A stretch of DNA of 64,000 nt from SVEL01 sp017381055 (lineage in GTDB: Bacteria; Bacillota; Clostridia; Lachnospirales; Lachnospiraceae): positions 279,249 through 343,248 of the forward strand of contig JAXJYC010000029.1 of assembly GCA_036307185.1 (NCBI GenBank). The letters are read 5' to 3'. The notes below the pieces were generated by a model. That model was given only the letters and a program-made list of their open reading frames with translations. It had not been told where the DNA came from and did no database searches. The position numbers and the translations under genes are program-made. Below, one piece after another: positions 44,967 through 54,347 of this stretch (within the stretch, counting starts at the first letter, position 1; the number at the start of each line of letters is the position of its first letter).

Positions 44967-46064
44967 TTATTTTTTTCTAGCATAATGGTTTCGAACTGGT
45001 TCTATCACCAATCCATCCATTTCTAAATTCATTAAAACCTCATATACTTCACTTGAATTCATGCCCGTCTTATCTATTATCTCTTCTATACTTTGAGGCA
45101 ACAAATCAAGGCAACTATACACTACTTCATTTTCTTTTTCAAGTATAATTTTTTTGTTTTTATTTTTTTGGATATCTTTATCATCAAAATACACCCCTGT
45201 AGCAAAGAGCATATCTTCAGCCTCTGTAAGTATAGAAGCGCCCGATTTTATAAGATCATTACACCCTTCACTCAAGGTGTCTGTAACCCTTCCTGGCAAT
45301 GCAAAAATCTCTTTTCCATACTTAAGAGCATAATCTGTAGTTATAAGCGAACCAGATTTTCTTTTTGCTTCTAACACAGCCACTGCATCAGATAACATAC
45401 TTATTATTCTATTCCTATAAGGAAACTGCCACGGCATAGGTTGACATCCTGGCGGATACTCAGATAAAACTGCCCCATTAGCTATTACCTCCATATAAGT
45501 ATTTATATTTTCTCTCGGATAACATATATCCACTCCACAGCCTAATACTGCATATGTTTTTCCTCTACCCATTATAGTTCCCCTATGCGCTGCCACATCT
45601 ATTCCTCTTGCTAATCCACTTACAACCCCAATAGAATATAGCGGCAGCTTACAAGCTATATTCTCTGCCATAGTCTTTCCATATTGACTACAATTTCTAG
45701 CCCCTACCATTCCTACAAGTTTATCATTGTCCTTAGGTAATTCACCCTTATAAAATAACCACAATGGCTTATCCTCGTATATTCTAAGTTTATCTATGTA
45801 CCCATCATCATCTATAGTTACAAACTTTATCCCTTTTTTATCCATCTGATTCCATTTTTCTTCTATATTAATATTATTCTTTGAACTTACAATATTATAA
45901 ATATCTTCCTCAGAAAATATTCCTGTTTTTTCTAACAGTTCCTCTTTTGCTTCAAATAACTCTCTTGGTGTTCCAAACACATCTAAGCATTTCTTGGCCT
46001 TTTCACACCACATCATTGGAATGTATGTTAACCATAACCAATACTTACTCTCTTCATAATTCAT
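44967..46064 (-). CDS. dprA: DNA-processing protein DprA/Smf
   Basis: 365 residues. Rossmann-like ssDNA-binding domain with GMVGARNCSQYGK, GVVSGLARGIDVAAHRG, SEYPPG and FPYRNRIIS, and a C-terminal winged-helix (SIEEIIDKTGMNSSEVYEVLMNLEMDGLV). Loads RecA on incoming single-stranded DNA. Between comM and topA. Confidence 0.96.
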   Translation of the reverse strand: MNYEESKYWLWLTYIPMMWCEKAKKCLDVFGTPRELFEAKEELLEKTGIFSEEDIYNIVSSKNNINIEEKWNQMDKKGIKFVTIDDDGYIDKLRIYEDKPLWLFYKGELPKDNDKLVGMVGARNCSQYGKTMAENIACKLPLYSIGVVSGLARGIDVAAHRGTIMGRGKTYAVLGCGVDICYPRENINTYMEVIANGAVLSEYPPGCQPMPWQFPYRNRIISMLSDAVAVLEAKRKSGSLITTDYALKYGKEIFALPGRVTDTLSEGCNDLIKSGASILTEAEDMLFATGVYFDDKDIQKNKNKKIILEKENEVVYSCLDLLPQSIEEIIDKTGMNSSEVYEVLMNLEMDGLVIEPVRNHYARKK

Positions 46065-46075
46065 AACAATCCCTC

Positions 46076-47599
46076 CTAAAACAGCTCCGTTCTATATCCT
46101 AATGCCTCTGCAATATGCTTTTCTTCTATATAATAAGCATCATCTAAATCTGCAATCGTTCGCGCCACTCGTATAAGCTTGTGATACGACCTTACACTTA
46201 ACCCATATGCTTTATACGCTCTATTCATAACATTCTTCGCTTTATCTGTCATTTTGCAATACACATCTAGCTTTGCTGGTGGAATCTCACTATTAAAACG
46301 AAATTTTTCCTCAAAAAATCTATCTTCCTGAATTTTTCGAACTTTCTCTATAGCTACTCTAATTTCCTCACTAGTTTCACCAGTTTTTTTACTTAAGTCA
46401 TCAACCATTACCGTCGGCGTAATTACACTTATATCTATTCTATCAAGTATCGGTCCACTAATTTTCCCAAGATAATTCTTTACCTGTACCTCCGAGCATG
46501 AACACCTATTTCTATCTGGATAATAACCACATTTGCACGGGTTAGTCGCCGCTACTAGCATTATAGCTGCCGGAAATACATACGTACCATTTAATCGATT
46601 AATAATCACCTCTCCTGTCTCAAGTGGCTGTCTCAAAGAATCTATAGTTTCTCTACGAAATTCTGCAAGTTCATCCAAAAACAATACTCCTCTATGAGCT
46701 AGAGTTATTTCTCCTGGCTTTGGATTAGTTCCACCTCCAATCAATGCTTTATCCGTCACTGAATGATGAGGAGATCTAAACGGTCTTTTAAGTTTAATAC
46801 TTGTACCCTTTAGTTCTCCTGCTATACTATGTATTTTAGTTATCTCCATACATTCTTCCATATCCGGTTTAGGAAGTATTCCCGGTATTCTTTTTGCAAT
46901 CATAGACTTTCCAGAACCTGGTGTTCCTATAAGTAACATATGATGCATTCCAGCTACAGCAATTTTAGCCGCTCTCTTAACAGATTCTTGACCTGATATA
47001 TCAGAAAAATCAAGTTCTCCATCCTTTTCTTCACCATTATCATACATAGTATAAAAGTCAACATAAGGTTCTTTCTCATATTCACTACCATTCATAAAAC
47101 TAATTACATCTCTCAAAGATGACATTCCATATATCTCTACATCGTCAACAACTGCCCCTTCCTTAGCGTTTATCTTTGGTACTATAAATTTCCTTATTCC
47201 TTTTTCTCTAGCCGCCAAAACCATTGGTAACACGCCATTCATAGGCAATATTTCTCCACTAAGACTTAATTCACCAGCAATAAGAATTTTATCATCCCCT
47301 CCATTTTTCTTATTAACAAGTCCTAACGACGTAAGAATAGATACTGCTATAGGCAAATCAAAACTGCTTCCCTCTTTTCTTATATCAGCCGGTGATAAAT
47401 TGACTGTTATTCTTTTAGGTGGCAATAAATACCCTGTATTTTTAATAGCAGAGCGAACTCGTTCTCTTGCCTCCTTTACCTCAGAATTTAATAGGCCTAC
47501 CATCTCAAAAGAAGGTAAACCATCGCTTACATCTGTTTCTACTGCAACAATTTCCATAGCTATTCCTTGAATTGCAGCACTATATACTTTACTATACAT
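46076..47599 (-). CDS. comM: ComM/YifB-family Mg-chelatase-like AAA ATPase
   Basis: 507 residues. An N-terminal Lon-like domain (about 1-170), an AAA+ core with Walker A GTPGSGKSMIAKRIPG and Walker B VLFLDELAEF, a CxC/C zinc-like loop (NPCKCGYYPDRNRCSCS), and a C-terminal Mg-chelatase domain. ComM-type helicases extend heteroduplex in transformation. With dprA immediately downstream, this is a conserved competence-linked pair. Confidence 0.94.
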   Translation of the reverse strand: MYSKVYSAAIQGIAMEIVAVETDVSDGLPSFEMVGLLNSEVKEARERVRSAIKNTGYLLPPKRITVNLSPADIRKEGSSFDLPIAVSILTSLGLVNKKNGGDDKILIAGELSLSGEILPMNGVLPMVLAAREKGIRKFIVPKINAKEGAVVDDVEIYGMSSLRDVISFMNGSEYEKEPYVDFYTMYDNGEEKDGELDFSDISGQESVKRAAKIAVAGMHHMLLIGTPGSGKSMIAKRIPGILPKPDMEECMEITKIHSIAGELKGTSIKLKRPFRSPHHSVTDKALIGGGTNPKPGEITLAHRGVLFLDELAEFRRETIDSLRQPLETGEVIINRLNGTYVFPAAIMLVAATNPCKCGYYPDRNRCSCSEVQVKNYLGKISGPILDRIDISVITPTVMVDDLSKKTGETSEEIRVAIEKVRKIQEDRFFEEKFRFNSEIPPAKLDVYCKMTDKAKNVMNRAYKAYGLSVRSYHKLIRVARTIADLDDAYYIEEKHIAEALGYRTELF

Positions 47600-47672
47600 T
47601 TACTCCGTACCTTTCTTTACAAAAGAAAGATTATCCAAATATACAATTCTTAAAATATTGGGGTTATAAATC

Positions 47673-47740
47673 GAATCGTAGTTATATTGCTACTATAAAA
47701 ATAAAAAGACTAAATCGTAGTTGCCCTGCAACTTTGATTA
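47673..47740. repeat. Two adjacent copies of the GTTGC/GCAAC repeat upstream of comM
   Basis: The intact copy (47713-47740, plus strand AATC-GTA-GTTGC-CCT-GCAAC-TTTGATT) matches the copy at 4252-4279 at 22 of 28 positions. A degraded copy (47673-47695) starts with the same AATCGTAG. Both are palindromic around GTTGC/GCAAC. Confidence 0.55.
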
Positions 47741-47776
47741 AAATAAGATGTTCTAAAAAGAACTTTCTTAATATGA

Positions 47777-47810
47777 TAAAAAATCATGTAGAGAAGAATC
47801 TCTACATGAT
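47777..47810 (-). terminator. Terminator after asnA
   Basis: Minus strand ATCATGTAGAGA-TTCT-TCTCTACATGAT followed by TTTTTATC: an exceptionally strong 12-bp stem, 41 bp after the asnA stop. Confidence 0.92.
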
Positions 47811-47851
47811 CATTATACATACTATATTTATTTTTGTCAAAATGCTTTGTT

Positions 47852-48862
47852 TTATAAGAATAAAATACCCTTTTCAGCAGCTAATTCTCTTATATGATCT
47901 GGCCAAATAGAAGACTGTACCTCACCTATATGCGCTTTTCTTAAGAAAAACATACATATTCTCGACTGTCCAATTCCTCCTCCTACTGTATAAGGAAGCT
48001 CATCATTTAAAATAGCTTTTTGGAAATCAAGTTCTGCTCTATCTTCACAACCAGCCTTTGCTAACTGCTCAGCCAATGTTTCTCTATCAACTCTGATACC
48101 CATAGATGATAATTCTAATGCAATATCAAGAACTGGGTAATACACTACAATATCAGCATTAAGAGACCAATCATCATAGTCTGGTGCTCTATTGCCATGC
48201 TTCTCACCATTCTCCATAACATCACCAATCTTCATAACGCATACGGCACCCTTAGCCTTAGCTATGTAGTACTCTCTTTCCTCTGGTGTATTATCTGGGA
48301 ACATTTTAGCTAATTCTTCTGTTGTAACAAAAAATATTTCATCTGGAAGAATTTCCTTTATATAATCATATCTAATCGACATATACTTCTCTGTTTTACG
48401 AAGTGCGCTATATACCTTATTAACTAAGTCTCTTAATGTCTCTTCAGTTCTTTCTTCCTTAGTTATAATCTTCTCCCAGTCCCACTGATCAACAAAGATA
48501 GAATGGATATTGTCTGTTTCTTCGTCTCTTCTAATAGCATTCATATCCGTATAAAGACCTTCGCCTTCTTTAAAACCATACTTCTTTAATGCATATCTCT
48601 TCCACTTAGCAAGAGACTGAACAATTTCAACCTCATAATCATCCTGCTCCAATATACCAAATCTTACAGGACGTTCTACTCCATTTAAGTTATCATTTAA
48701 GCCCGATTCTGGTGTAACAAAAAGTGGCGCTGATACTCTAAGTAAATTAAGATTTTCAGCTAAAAGATTCTGAAAGAAATCCTTTACTGTCTTAATTCCA
48801 ATCTGTGTATCATATAAATTTAATTCTGACTTATAATTCTTAGGAATAGTTATTTTACTCAT
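47852..48862 (-). CDS. asnA: Aspartate--ammonia ligase (asparagine synthetase A)
   Basis: 336 residues, class-II aminoacyl-tRNA-synthetase fold. Makes Asn from Asp, ammonia and ATP. Family motifs: VSAPLFV, SLAKWKRYALKKYG, MNAIRRDE, HSIFVDQWDWE and GGGIGQSRICMFFLRKAHIGEVQ. The ATG at 48862 follows GGAGG. It is 21 bp after the J-domain gene, so the two may be cotranscribed. Confidence 0.97.
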   Translation of the reverse strand: MSKITIPKNYKSELNLYDTQIGIKTVKDFFQNLLAENLNLLRVSAPLFVTPESGLNDNLNGVERPVRFGILEQDDYEVEIVQSLAKWKRYALKKYGFKEGEGLYTDMNAIRRDEETDNIHSIFVDQWDWEKIITKEERTEETLRDLVNKVYSALRKTEKYMSIRYDYIKEILPDEIFFVTTEELAKMFPDNTPEEREYYIAKAKGAVCVMKIGDVMENGEKHGNRAPDYDDWSLNADIVVYYPVLDIALELSSMGIRVDRETLAEQLAKAGCEDRAELDFQKAILNDELPYTVGGGIGQSRICMFFLRKAHIGEVQSSIWPDHIRELAAEKGILFL

Positions 48863-48883
48863 GTCATCCTCCATCATTTAGAC

Positions 48884-49381
48884 CTATTCTAACCCAAATC
48901 TTTTTTTAACTTCCTCATATTCCCTATTAATAGCAAGAAGTGTGTCTGCATCTCCATTGCCATTATCAGGATGATAGATTTTAAGCAATTCTTTATATCT
49001 CTTTCGCAAAGCCACAGTGCCATTAACACCTGCAAAAAATGTACCAGTTTTCACAGTAACACCCTCCATAGACATTCTATGCTGAGCTTGTAGCCTTCTC
49101 AAATTCGACTTTTCTCTTTCTATATACGCCTTATCTCTAGCTATTTTATCTCTGTCGGTACCGATCTTTCTAAGCTCTTTCTCTAACAGCTTCCATTGCT
49201 TTTCAAATAAATCTTTCTCTCTAGCTAGTTTTTTTCGTTCTAGCTCTATATTTCTAAGCTCATCAGCCAATTCCTGCTTCTCTTGGCTTATTCTGACGCT
49301 CTCAAGAAACAAAAAGTGCTTAATATCCTCTGGATTTTCATCGTTACCTAAATCATAGACAAAATTTACATGACCACTCAT
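48884..49381 (-). CDS. Coiled-coil protein with C-terminal J-domain-like segment
   Basis: 165 residues. A long charged coiled coil (about 25-110) rich in Glu, Lys and Arg, and a C-terminal J-domain fragment with the HPD motif (RYKELLKIYHPDNGNGDADTLLAINREYEEV). A J-domain at the C-terminus after a coiled coil is unlike DnaJ itself. It may recruit DnaK to a structure bound by the coiled coil, but no partner is evident. I start at the ATG at 49381 after GAGGTGG. Confidence 0.7.
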   Translation of the reverse strand: MSGHVNFVYDLGNDENPEDIKHFLFLESVRISQEKQELADELRNIELERKKLAREKDLFEKQWKLLEKELRKIGTDRDKIARDKAYIEREKSNLRRLQAQHRMSMEGVTVKTGTFFAGVNGTVALRKRYKELLKIYHPDNGNGDADTLLAINREYEEVKKRFGLE

Positions 49382-49417
49382 ACGCCACCTCATATCTACA
49401 ATTCACTTTATTTGGCT

Positions 49418-49446
49418 TCAATACGTCATGAAACCACATATGTCAA
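49418..49446 (-). promoter_or_regulatory. Sigma-A-like promoter for the J-domain gene and asnA
   Basis: Minus strand TTGACA, 17 bp, TATTGA. The -35 box lies in the loop and arm of a hairpin AAACCACATGTG/CATATGTGGTTT (49431-49459), which may also act as terminator of the upstream gene. Confidence 0.55.
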
Positions 49447-49517
49447 GCACATGTGGTTTATAACCTTTTGACATTTGAATATATTTTACAATATCTGCGT
49501 ATATTTTTCAAGTTATA

Positions 49518-50288
49518 CTATTTATATGCACAAACCTTCTTGAAATCCATATTTCCACCGAAGATATCAAGAGCACTTCCTACTGTAAAATCAACCTTCC
49601 CATTGCCTATTTTCTTCAACTTATCTAAATCTTCAAAACTAGAAATTCCTCCAGCATAAGTTACCTTCATGCCTTCTAATCTACCTAATAAACTAGCAAC
49701 ATCTTCTTCAATCCCACTGGCTTTGCCTTCTACATCAACAGCATGAATTAAAAACTCATCACAATACTGCTCTAAATCATAGAAAAGCTGTTCATTTACC
49801 TCAACGTTTGTAAGGGTCTGCCATCTATTAGTTGCTACAAGGAATTTGCCGTTAACCTTTCTACAGCTTAAATCTAATACTATTCTTTCCTTGCCAACTC
49901 TGTTTGTTAAGAATTTCAAATTGTCCATATTGATTATGCCATTATGAAAAACATAAGAAGTGATAATAACATGACTTGCACCAGCATCCAAATAACCAAT
50001 CGCATTCTTCGGATCAATGCTTCCACCTACCTGCATGCCTCCTCGGTAAGTTTCAAGCGCAAGCAACGCCTGCTCCTTAGTTAAATCATAATATGGAGAG
50101 TTAATATCATTTAAGATAACAATATGTCCACCTGAAATGCCCATTTCCTTGTACATATTGGCATAAAACGCTGCATCCTGTTCAGAAACAAAATTCTCAA
50201 CAACCTTACCTTCCGCTTCTTTTATACTTCCTCCCACAATCTGCTTCACACTACCATTGTGAATATCTATACATGGTCTAAACCTCAT
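49518..50288 (-). CDS. hisA: Phosphoribosylformimino-5-aminoimidazole carboxamide ribotide isomerase, eukaryotic type
   Basis: 256 residues, a (beta/alpha)8 barrel. The opening MRFRPCIDIHNGSVKQIVGGSI is typical of the eukaryote-type HisA (TIGR02129-like) rather than the usual bacterial HisA. It isomerises ProFAR in histidine synthesis. It stands 19 bp after metY and away from any other his gene in the window. The catalytic Asp in CIDIHNG is present. That it works in histidine synthesis is inferred. Confidence 0.88.
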   Translation of the reverse strand: MRFRPCIDIHNGSVKQIVGGSIKEAEGKVVENFVSEQDAAFYANMYKEMGISGGHIVILNDINSPYYDLTKEQALLALETYRGGMQVGGSIDPKNAIGYLDAGASHVIITSYVFHNGIINMDNLKFLTNRVGKERIVLDLSCRKVNGKFLVATNRWQTLTNVEVNEQLFYDLEQYCDEFLIHAVDVEGKASGIEEDVASLLGRLEGMKVTYAGGISSFEDLDKLKKIGNGKVDFTVGSALDIFGGNMDFKKVCAYK

Positions 50289-50307
50289 TTCGTCCTCCTA
50301 AAAAACA

Positions 50308-51588
50308 TTAAGCATTTAATGCTTGCTCAATATCAGCAATAATATCGTCAGCATCCTCAATACCAACACTTAATCTAATTAAATCTGGCTGAACACCAGC
50401 TTCAATAAGCTGCTCTTCTGTAAGCTGTCTGTGTGTATGGCTTGCTGGATGTAAGACCGATGTACGTGAATCTGCCACATGTGTAACAATAGCCGCAAGC
50501 TTTAAGTTATCCATAAACTTAATACTCTCATCTCTTCCGCCCTTAAGACCGAAGGAAATCACACCACAAGTACCATTTGGCATATACTTCTTAGCTAATT
50601 CATAATACTTATTAGCTGGTAAACCTGAGTAATTTACCCATGCTACCTTTTCATTCTTCTCGAGATACTCAGCAACCTTCTGAGCATTCTCACAATGTCT
50701 CTGCATCCTTAAATGAAGTGTCTCTAAACCAACATTTGTAAGGAATGCATTCTGTGGAGACTGAATAGAACCTAAATCTCTCATAAGCTGAACTGTAGCT
50801 TTAGTAATATAAGCTAACTTTCCAAACTTCTGTGTATATACAATTCCGTGATATGAATCATCTGGCTGTGTAAGACCTGGGAATTTATCAGCATTAGCTT
50901 CCCAATCAAAATTACCACTATCTACGATACAACCACCTACTGCCATAGCGTGACCGTCCATATACTTTGTTGTAGAATGAGTTACAATATCTGCTCCCCA
51001 CTCAAATGGACGACAATTAATAGGTGTTGCAAATGTGTTATCAAGAATAAGTGGCACACCATGAGAATGTGCTAATCTAGCAAACTTCTCAATATCTAAC
51101 ACTACTAATGAAGGGTTTGATACTGTTTCCGCAAATACTGCCTTTGTATTTGGCTTAAAGGCCTTTGCAAGTTCTTCTTCTGATGCATCTGGATCAACAA
51201 ATGTAAAATCAAGTCCAAGCTTTCTTAATGTTACATTAAATAAGTTAAATGTACCACCATAAATAGGCGCTGATGCAACCACATGACCACCCTGCTCACA
51301 AATATTAAAAACAGCATAGAAATTCGCCGCCTGACCAGATGATGTAAGCATAGCTCCTACACCGCCTTCAAGCTCAGCAATCTTTGCTGCAACTGCATCA
51401 TTTGTTGGATTCTGAAGTCTTGTATAAAAATATCCTGTATCTTCAAGATCAAATAACTTACCCATCTGTTCACTTGTTTCATATTTAAAAGTTGTACTCT
51501 GATATATTGGTAAAACTCTCGCTTCACCCTTCTTAGGTGAATAACCACCCTGTATACAAATTGTTCCTAAATTTCTCTTATTTTCCAT
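50308..51588 (-). CDS. metY: O-acetylhomoserine sulfhydrylase
   Basis: 426 residues, PLP-dependent Cys/Met metabolism family. The PLP lysine is residue 208 (HSTTKYMDGHAMAVGG), and YTRLQNPTNDAVAAKIAELEGG, SSGQAAN and the C-terminal RLSVGIED are family motifs. Length and the GTCGVISFGLKGG segment favour MetY over cystathionine enzymes. Makes homocysteine from O-acetylhomoserine and sulfide. Own promoter upstream; hisA downstream. Confidence 0.95.
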   Translation of the reverse strand: MENKRNLGTICIQGGYSPKKGEARVLPIYQSTTFKYETSEQMGKLFDLEDTGYFYTRLQNPTNDAVAAKIAELEGGVGAMLTSSGQAANFYAVFNICEQGGHVVASAPIYGGTFNLFNVTLRKLGLDFTFVDPDASEEELAKAFKPNTKAVFAETVSNPSLVVLDIEKFARLAHSHGVPLILDNTFATPINCRPFEWGADIVTHSTTKYMDGHAMAVGGCIVDSGNFDWEANADKFPGLTQPDDSYHGIVYTQKFGKLAYITKATVQLMRDLGSIQSPQNAFLTNVGLETLHLRMQRHCENAQKVAEYLEKNEKVAWVNYSGLPANKYYELAKKYMPNGTCGVISFGLKGGRDESIKFMDNLKLAAIVTHVADSRTSVLHPASHTHRQLTEEQLIEAGVQPDLIRLSVGIEDADDIIADIEQALNA

Positions 51589-51618
51589 ACTAGATTACCT
51601 CCTTGATGTTTACACTGC

Positions 51619-51647
51619 ATTTTAACACAGTAAATTAACGAATTCAA
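51619..51647 (-). promoter_or_regulatory. Sigma-A promoter of metY-hisA
   Basis: Minus strand TTGAAT, 17 bp, TAAAAT, about 30 bp before the metY start with AAGGAGG in between. No SAM-I or T-box leader fits in the short leader. Confidence 0.75.
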
Positions 51648-52922
51648 CTATATCTTTAAATTAACTGGGCCAATTATTCCCATACTCATTTTTTCCATCT
51701 GAAGATATTTACCAATGAGCTTATTTACATCTGCTTTAGTAACCTTATTTATTCTTTCTATTTTGTCTTCAAACAATTCCCATGGAATATCATAAATAAC
51801 ATTCTTCGCATTAGCACTCATTCGTGACGCTGTGCTATCCCTATTAAGACTCATTTCTACAATAGTCTGTTTCTTTGCATTACTAAGCTCTGTTGATGTA
51901 ATGCCCTTTTCATTAAGTTCTCGAAGTATGTTGCTAACAAGGTCATATGTCCTTTCATACTGATGTTCATTCATAGCCGCATAAATATGAAGGAGTCCTG
52001 TATCCGAAAAACTACTCGGGTATGAACACACTGAATATGTTAACCCATTATTTTCTCTAACAGTTTGGAACAATCTAGAATTAACATCACTTCCTAATAT
52101 ATTATTTAAAATTACAGCAGTATACCTATCTTCATCTAAAAAAGATGGCGCCTCAAAAGCTAAATTCATATGCAACTGTTCAATGTCTTTTCCTTTAACA
52201 AAGCTTGCTTTATTATACGAAGGAGTTTTTCTATCACTTACAAAGGTTTCATTATTAGTTGGTACCTTTTCAAAAGCTGTTTTTATCCAATTTAAAGTTT
52301 CTTTTTTGTTGAAATTTCCAGCAACTGAAACAACCATATTTTCGCCTACATAATACTTATCCATAAAAGCTCTAAGTTCTTCTGTCGAAAAGGCTTTTAC
52401 ATTTTTCTTCTTTCCAGAAATAAGATATCCTAAAGGCTGCTTTTTCCAAATTTTCTTCTGAAGTATCTCATGTACTCCATCCTCTGGAGAATCCTTATAC
52501 ATATCTATTTCCTCGCAAACTACTCCTTTTTCCCTCTCTAAGTCTTCTGGGTCTAGTTTAGGATTACATATCATATCACCTAAAATATCAATTCCTTCCT
52601 TCAAACACGAAGGAAGTGTCTTACAATAAAACTCCGTATTTTCTTTACTTGTATAGGCATTTAAACTTCCACCAATTATAGCGCACCTTACTGCAAGTTG
52701 CTTTGCACTCATAGTTTTTGTGCCCTTAAAAAGCATATGCTCAATCATATGAGCTATGCCATTATTGTCACAATTCTCATCTCTTGAGCCTACACCAATC
52801 CATACACCCACCGTAACAGAATTAAGATGCTTGTTTTGTTCAAACACAACCCTTATTCTATTATCTAGTGAATATACATCTATATTATCTTTTAATTTAT
52901 TATTCAAACTCATTGTAACCAT
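51648..52922 (-). CDS. M16 family zinc metallopeptidase
   Basis: 424 residues. The inverted zinc motif HMIEH (His58, Glu61, His62) with a downstream Glu region (EREKGVVCEEIDMYKD) marks the active N-domain; the C-domain keeps RENNGLTYSV. Single-chain, PqqL/MPP-beta-like. Its N-terminus shows no signal peptide, so it is probably cytoplasmic. ATG at 52922 follows AAAGG. It lies 9 bp after the PAS/GGDEF gene, so the two are cotranscribed. Confidence 0.93.
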   Translation of the reverse strand: MVTMSLNNKLKDNIDVYSLDNRIRVVFEQNKHLNSVTVGVWIGVGSRDENCDNNGIAHMIEHMLFKGTKTMSAKQLAVRCAIIGGSLNAYTSKENTEFYCKTLPSCLKEGIDILGDMICNPKLDPEDLEREKGVVCEEIDMYKDSPEDGVHEILQKKIWKKQPLGYLISGKKKNVKAFSTEELRAFMDKYYVGENMVVSVAGNFNKKETLNWIKTAFEKVPTNNETFVSDRKTPSYNKASFVKGKDIEQLHMNLAFEAPSFLDEDRYTAVILNNILGSDVNSRLFQTVRENNGLTYSVCSYPSSFSDTGLLHIYAAMNEHQYERTYDLVSNILRELNEKGITSTELSNAKKQTIVEMSLNRDSTASRMSANAKNVIYDIPWELFEDKIERINKVTKADVNKLIGKYLQMEKMSMGIIGPVNLKI

Positions 52923-52931
52923 AATGCCTTT

Positions 52932-54191
52932 CTAAAAACTAAAACCATTACGCCCATTTTCTTTCTGACTCTGCATCGCTTTATCAGCCATTTTATATAT
53001 ACGCTTATATGAGTCTATCTTCTTTCCACCCATAGCAATACCAATGCTGACAGTAGCTCTATAACCATCGAAGAATACATCCTCTGATATCTCCTCTGAT
53101 ATCTTTCTACATATTTCTCTACAACGTTCTTCTATATATATCATCTCCATAGTATTTCTGATAAATACAGCAAAAACATCTCCGTAAACTCTTCCTACAA
53201 TATCAAAATCCTGTCTGAACATATCACATAATACTTTACTAATAGATTCTAATAGTCTATCGCCCATTTCATATCCATAGGTATCGTTTATATGACTCAT
53301 AAGATCTACATCTACTACAAGCATTGTACATTTCTTATCAGTTGCTACAGCAAATATATCATCAACCTTAGCTTCCATAGCAATAGAATTGTAGAGTCCA
53401 GTAAGTTTGTCGTATTCCACATCTTTTTCGCTATGCATAGATGCTAACTTTTCTTCATTAATATCTATAATTCGACCTATAATATGCTCTTTACCTGTCT
53501 TTGGATTTATATATCTAGCATATGATAATCTATACCACCGATAAGTTCCTGTAAAAAGCTTGCTTCTAAAGTCTACCATAGACTTTTCGTACATCAAAAC
53601 ATCTTCCTGTACAACACGCTTAAACAAATTAAGGGCTTCATGATGTAAAGTCTCGCTTTTCTGAGCAAGATAGTTCTCCTTACTAAATAATATCTCATAT
53701 TCGCCCTTTACAAAATGAGAAATCTCAAGATAATCGCGCTTAATATCATAATCGACAAATATCTCATTTATATTTTCTGTCAGGAACTTAATCTTCTCAA
53801 TCTGAAGAGCAAGCTGCTCCTCCTTTTCATTAAGTTTAGATACAACATCCTCATGCTCAGTCACATCAATAATAAGTATCTTTGTACACTTATGGTTTGT
53901 TTCGCTGTCCACATACACTTCACCATAACAATTTACAGCGATACCCCTTCCATCCTTACACAATATTTTATGATTGATATATGCTTCCCCTACCTCCTGG
54001 AAGGAATAAAGCATCTTAGTGTATTCCTCTCGGTCTTCTTCTGGAACTAAATCAAAGATAGTCATACTATTCTTTTGAACATCTTCCCATTCATATCCGG
54101 TGATAGCCGAAAATCCTTCATCAATCTTAATTATCTTTCCTGTAAGTTCATTATCCATATGATATTTTGCATATTTCACGTCTCTAATCAT
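52932..54191 (-). CDS. PAS and degenerate GGDEF domain protein
   Basis: 419 residues. An N-terminal PAS domain (about 10-120: IIKIDEGFSAITGYEWEDVQ), a second PAS/PAC region (about 130-250, ending HIIGRIIDINEEK), then a GGDEF domain (about 255-419). The active loop reads RVYGDVF where a working diguanylate cyclase has GGDEF, so catalysis is doubtful. VDVDLMSHINDTYGYEMGDRLL and ATVSIGIAM are otherwise conserved. No canonical inhibitory RxxD is visible. The ATG at 54191 has AGGTG upstream. Probably a sensor that binds rather than makes a nucleotide. Confidence 0.85.
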   Translation of the reverse strand: MIRDVKYAKYHMDNELTGKIIKIDEGFSAITGYEWEDVQKNSMTIFDLVPEEDREEYTKMLYSFQEVGEAYINHKILCKDGRGIAVNCYGEVYVDSETNHKCTKILIIDVTEHEDVVSKLNEKEEQLALQIEKIKFLTENINEIFVDYDIKRDYLEISHFVKGEYEILFSKENYLAQKSETLHHEALNLFKRVVQEDVLMYEKSMVDFRSKLFTGTYRWYRLSYARYINPKTGKEHIIGRIIDINEEKLASMHSEKDVEYDKLTGLYNSIAMEAKVDDIFAVATDKKCTMLVVDVDLMSHINDTYGYEMGDRLLESISKVLCDMFRQDFDIVGRVYGDVFAVFIRNTMEMIYIEERCREICRKISEEISEDVFFDGYRATVSIGIAMGGKKIDSYKRIYKMADKAMQSQKENGRNGFSF

Positions 54192-54226
54192 CGTTACACC
54201 TACATTACAATTTTTGCCCCAGATAC

Positions 54227-54268
54227 AAAAGTAGTTGCCCCATCCACCACAGACCGGCAACCACTTTT
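54227..54268 (-). other. Strong hairpin in the leader of the PAS/GGDEF gene
   Basis: Minus strand AAAAGTGGTTGCC pairs over 13 bp (one G-U) with GGCAACTACTTTT around a 16-nt loop. It lies in a leader of about 150 nt between the promoter at 54348-54375 and the start codon. The gene-free stretch 54192-54512 holds this hairpin, both divergent promoters, and the palindrome; I see no known riboswitch consensus there. Confidence 0.6.
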
Positions 54269-54347
54269 AAACTTCCTTTTATCCCTCTGTAAGCCTTCTA
54301 CACGAACTATCCCCTAATCCGTCTAATCTTCGCTACTTACAAATGGT

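Noticed and set aside
47572..47910. Plus-strand open frame across the comM-asnA spacer
   Set aside because: It reads through the asnA terminator and the palindromic repeats, and overlaps both genes antisense.
54192..54260. Upstream in-frame extension of the PAS/GGDEF gene to a TTG at 54260
   Set aside because: The extension would translate through the leader hairpin and has no ribosome binding site; the ATG at 54191 has one.
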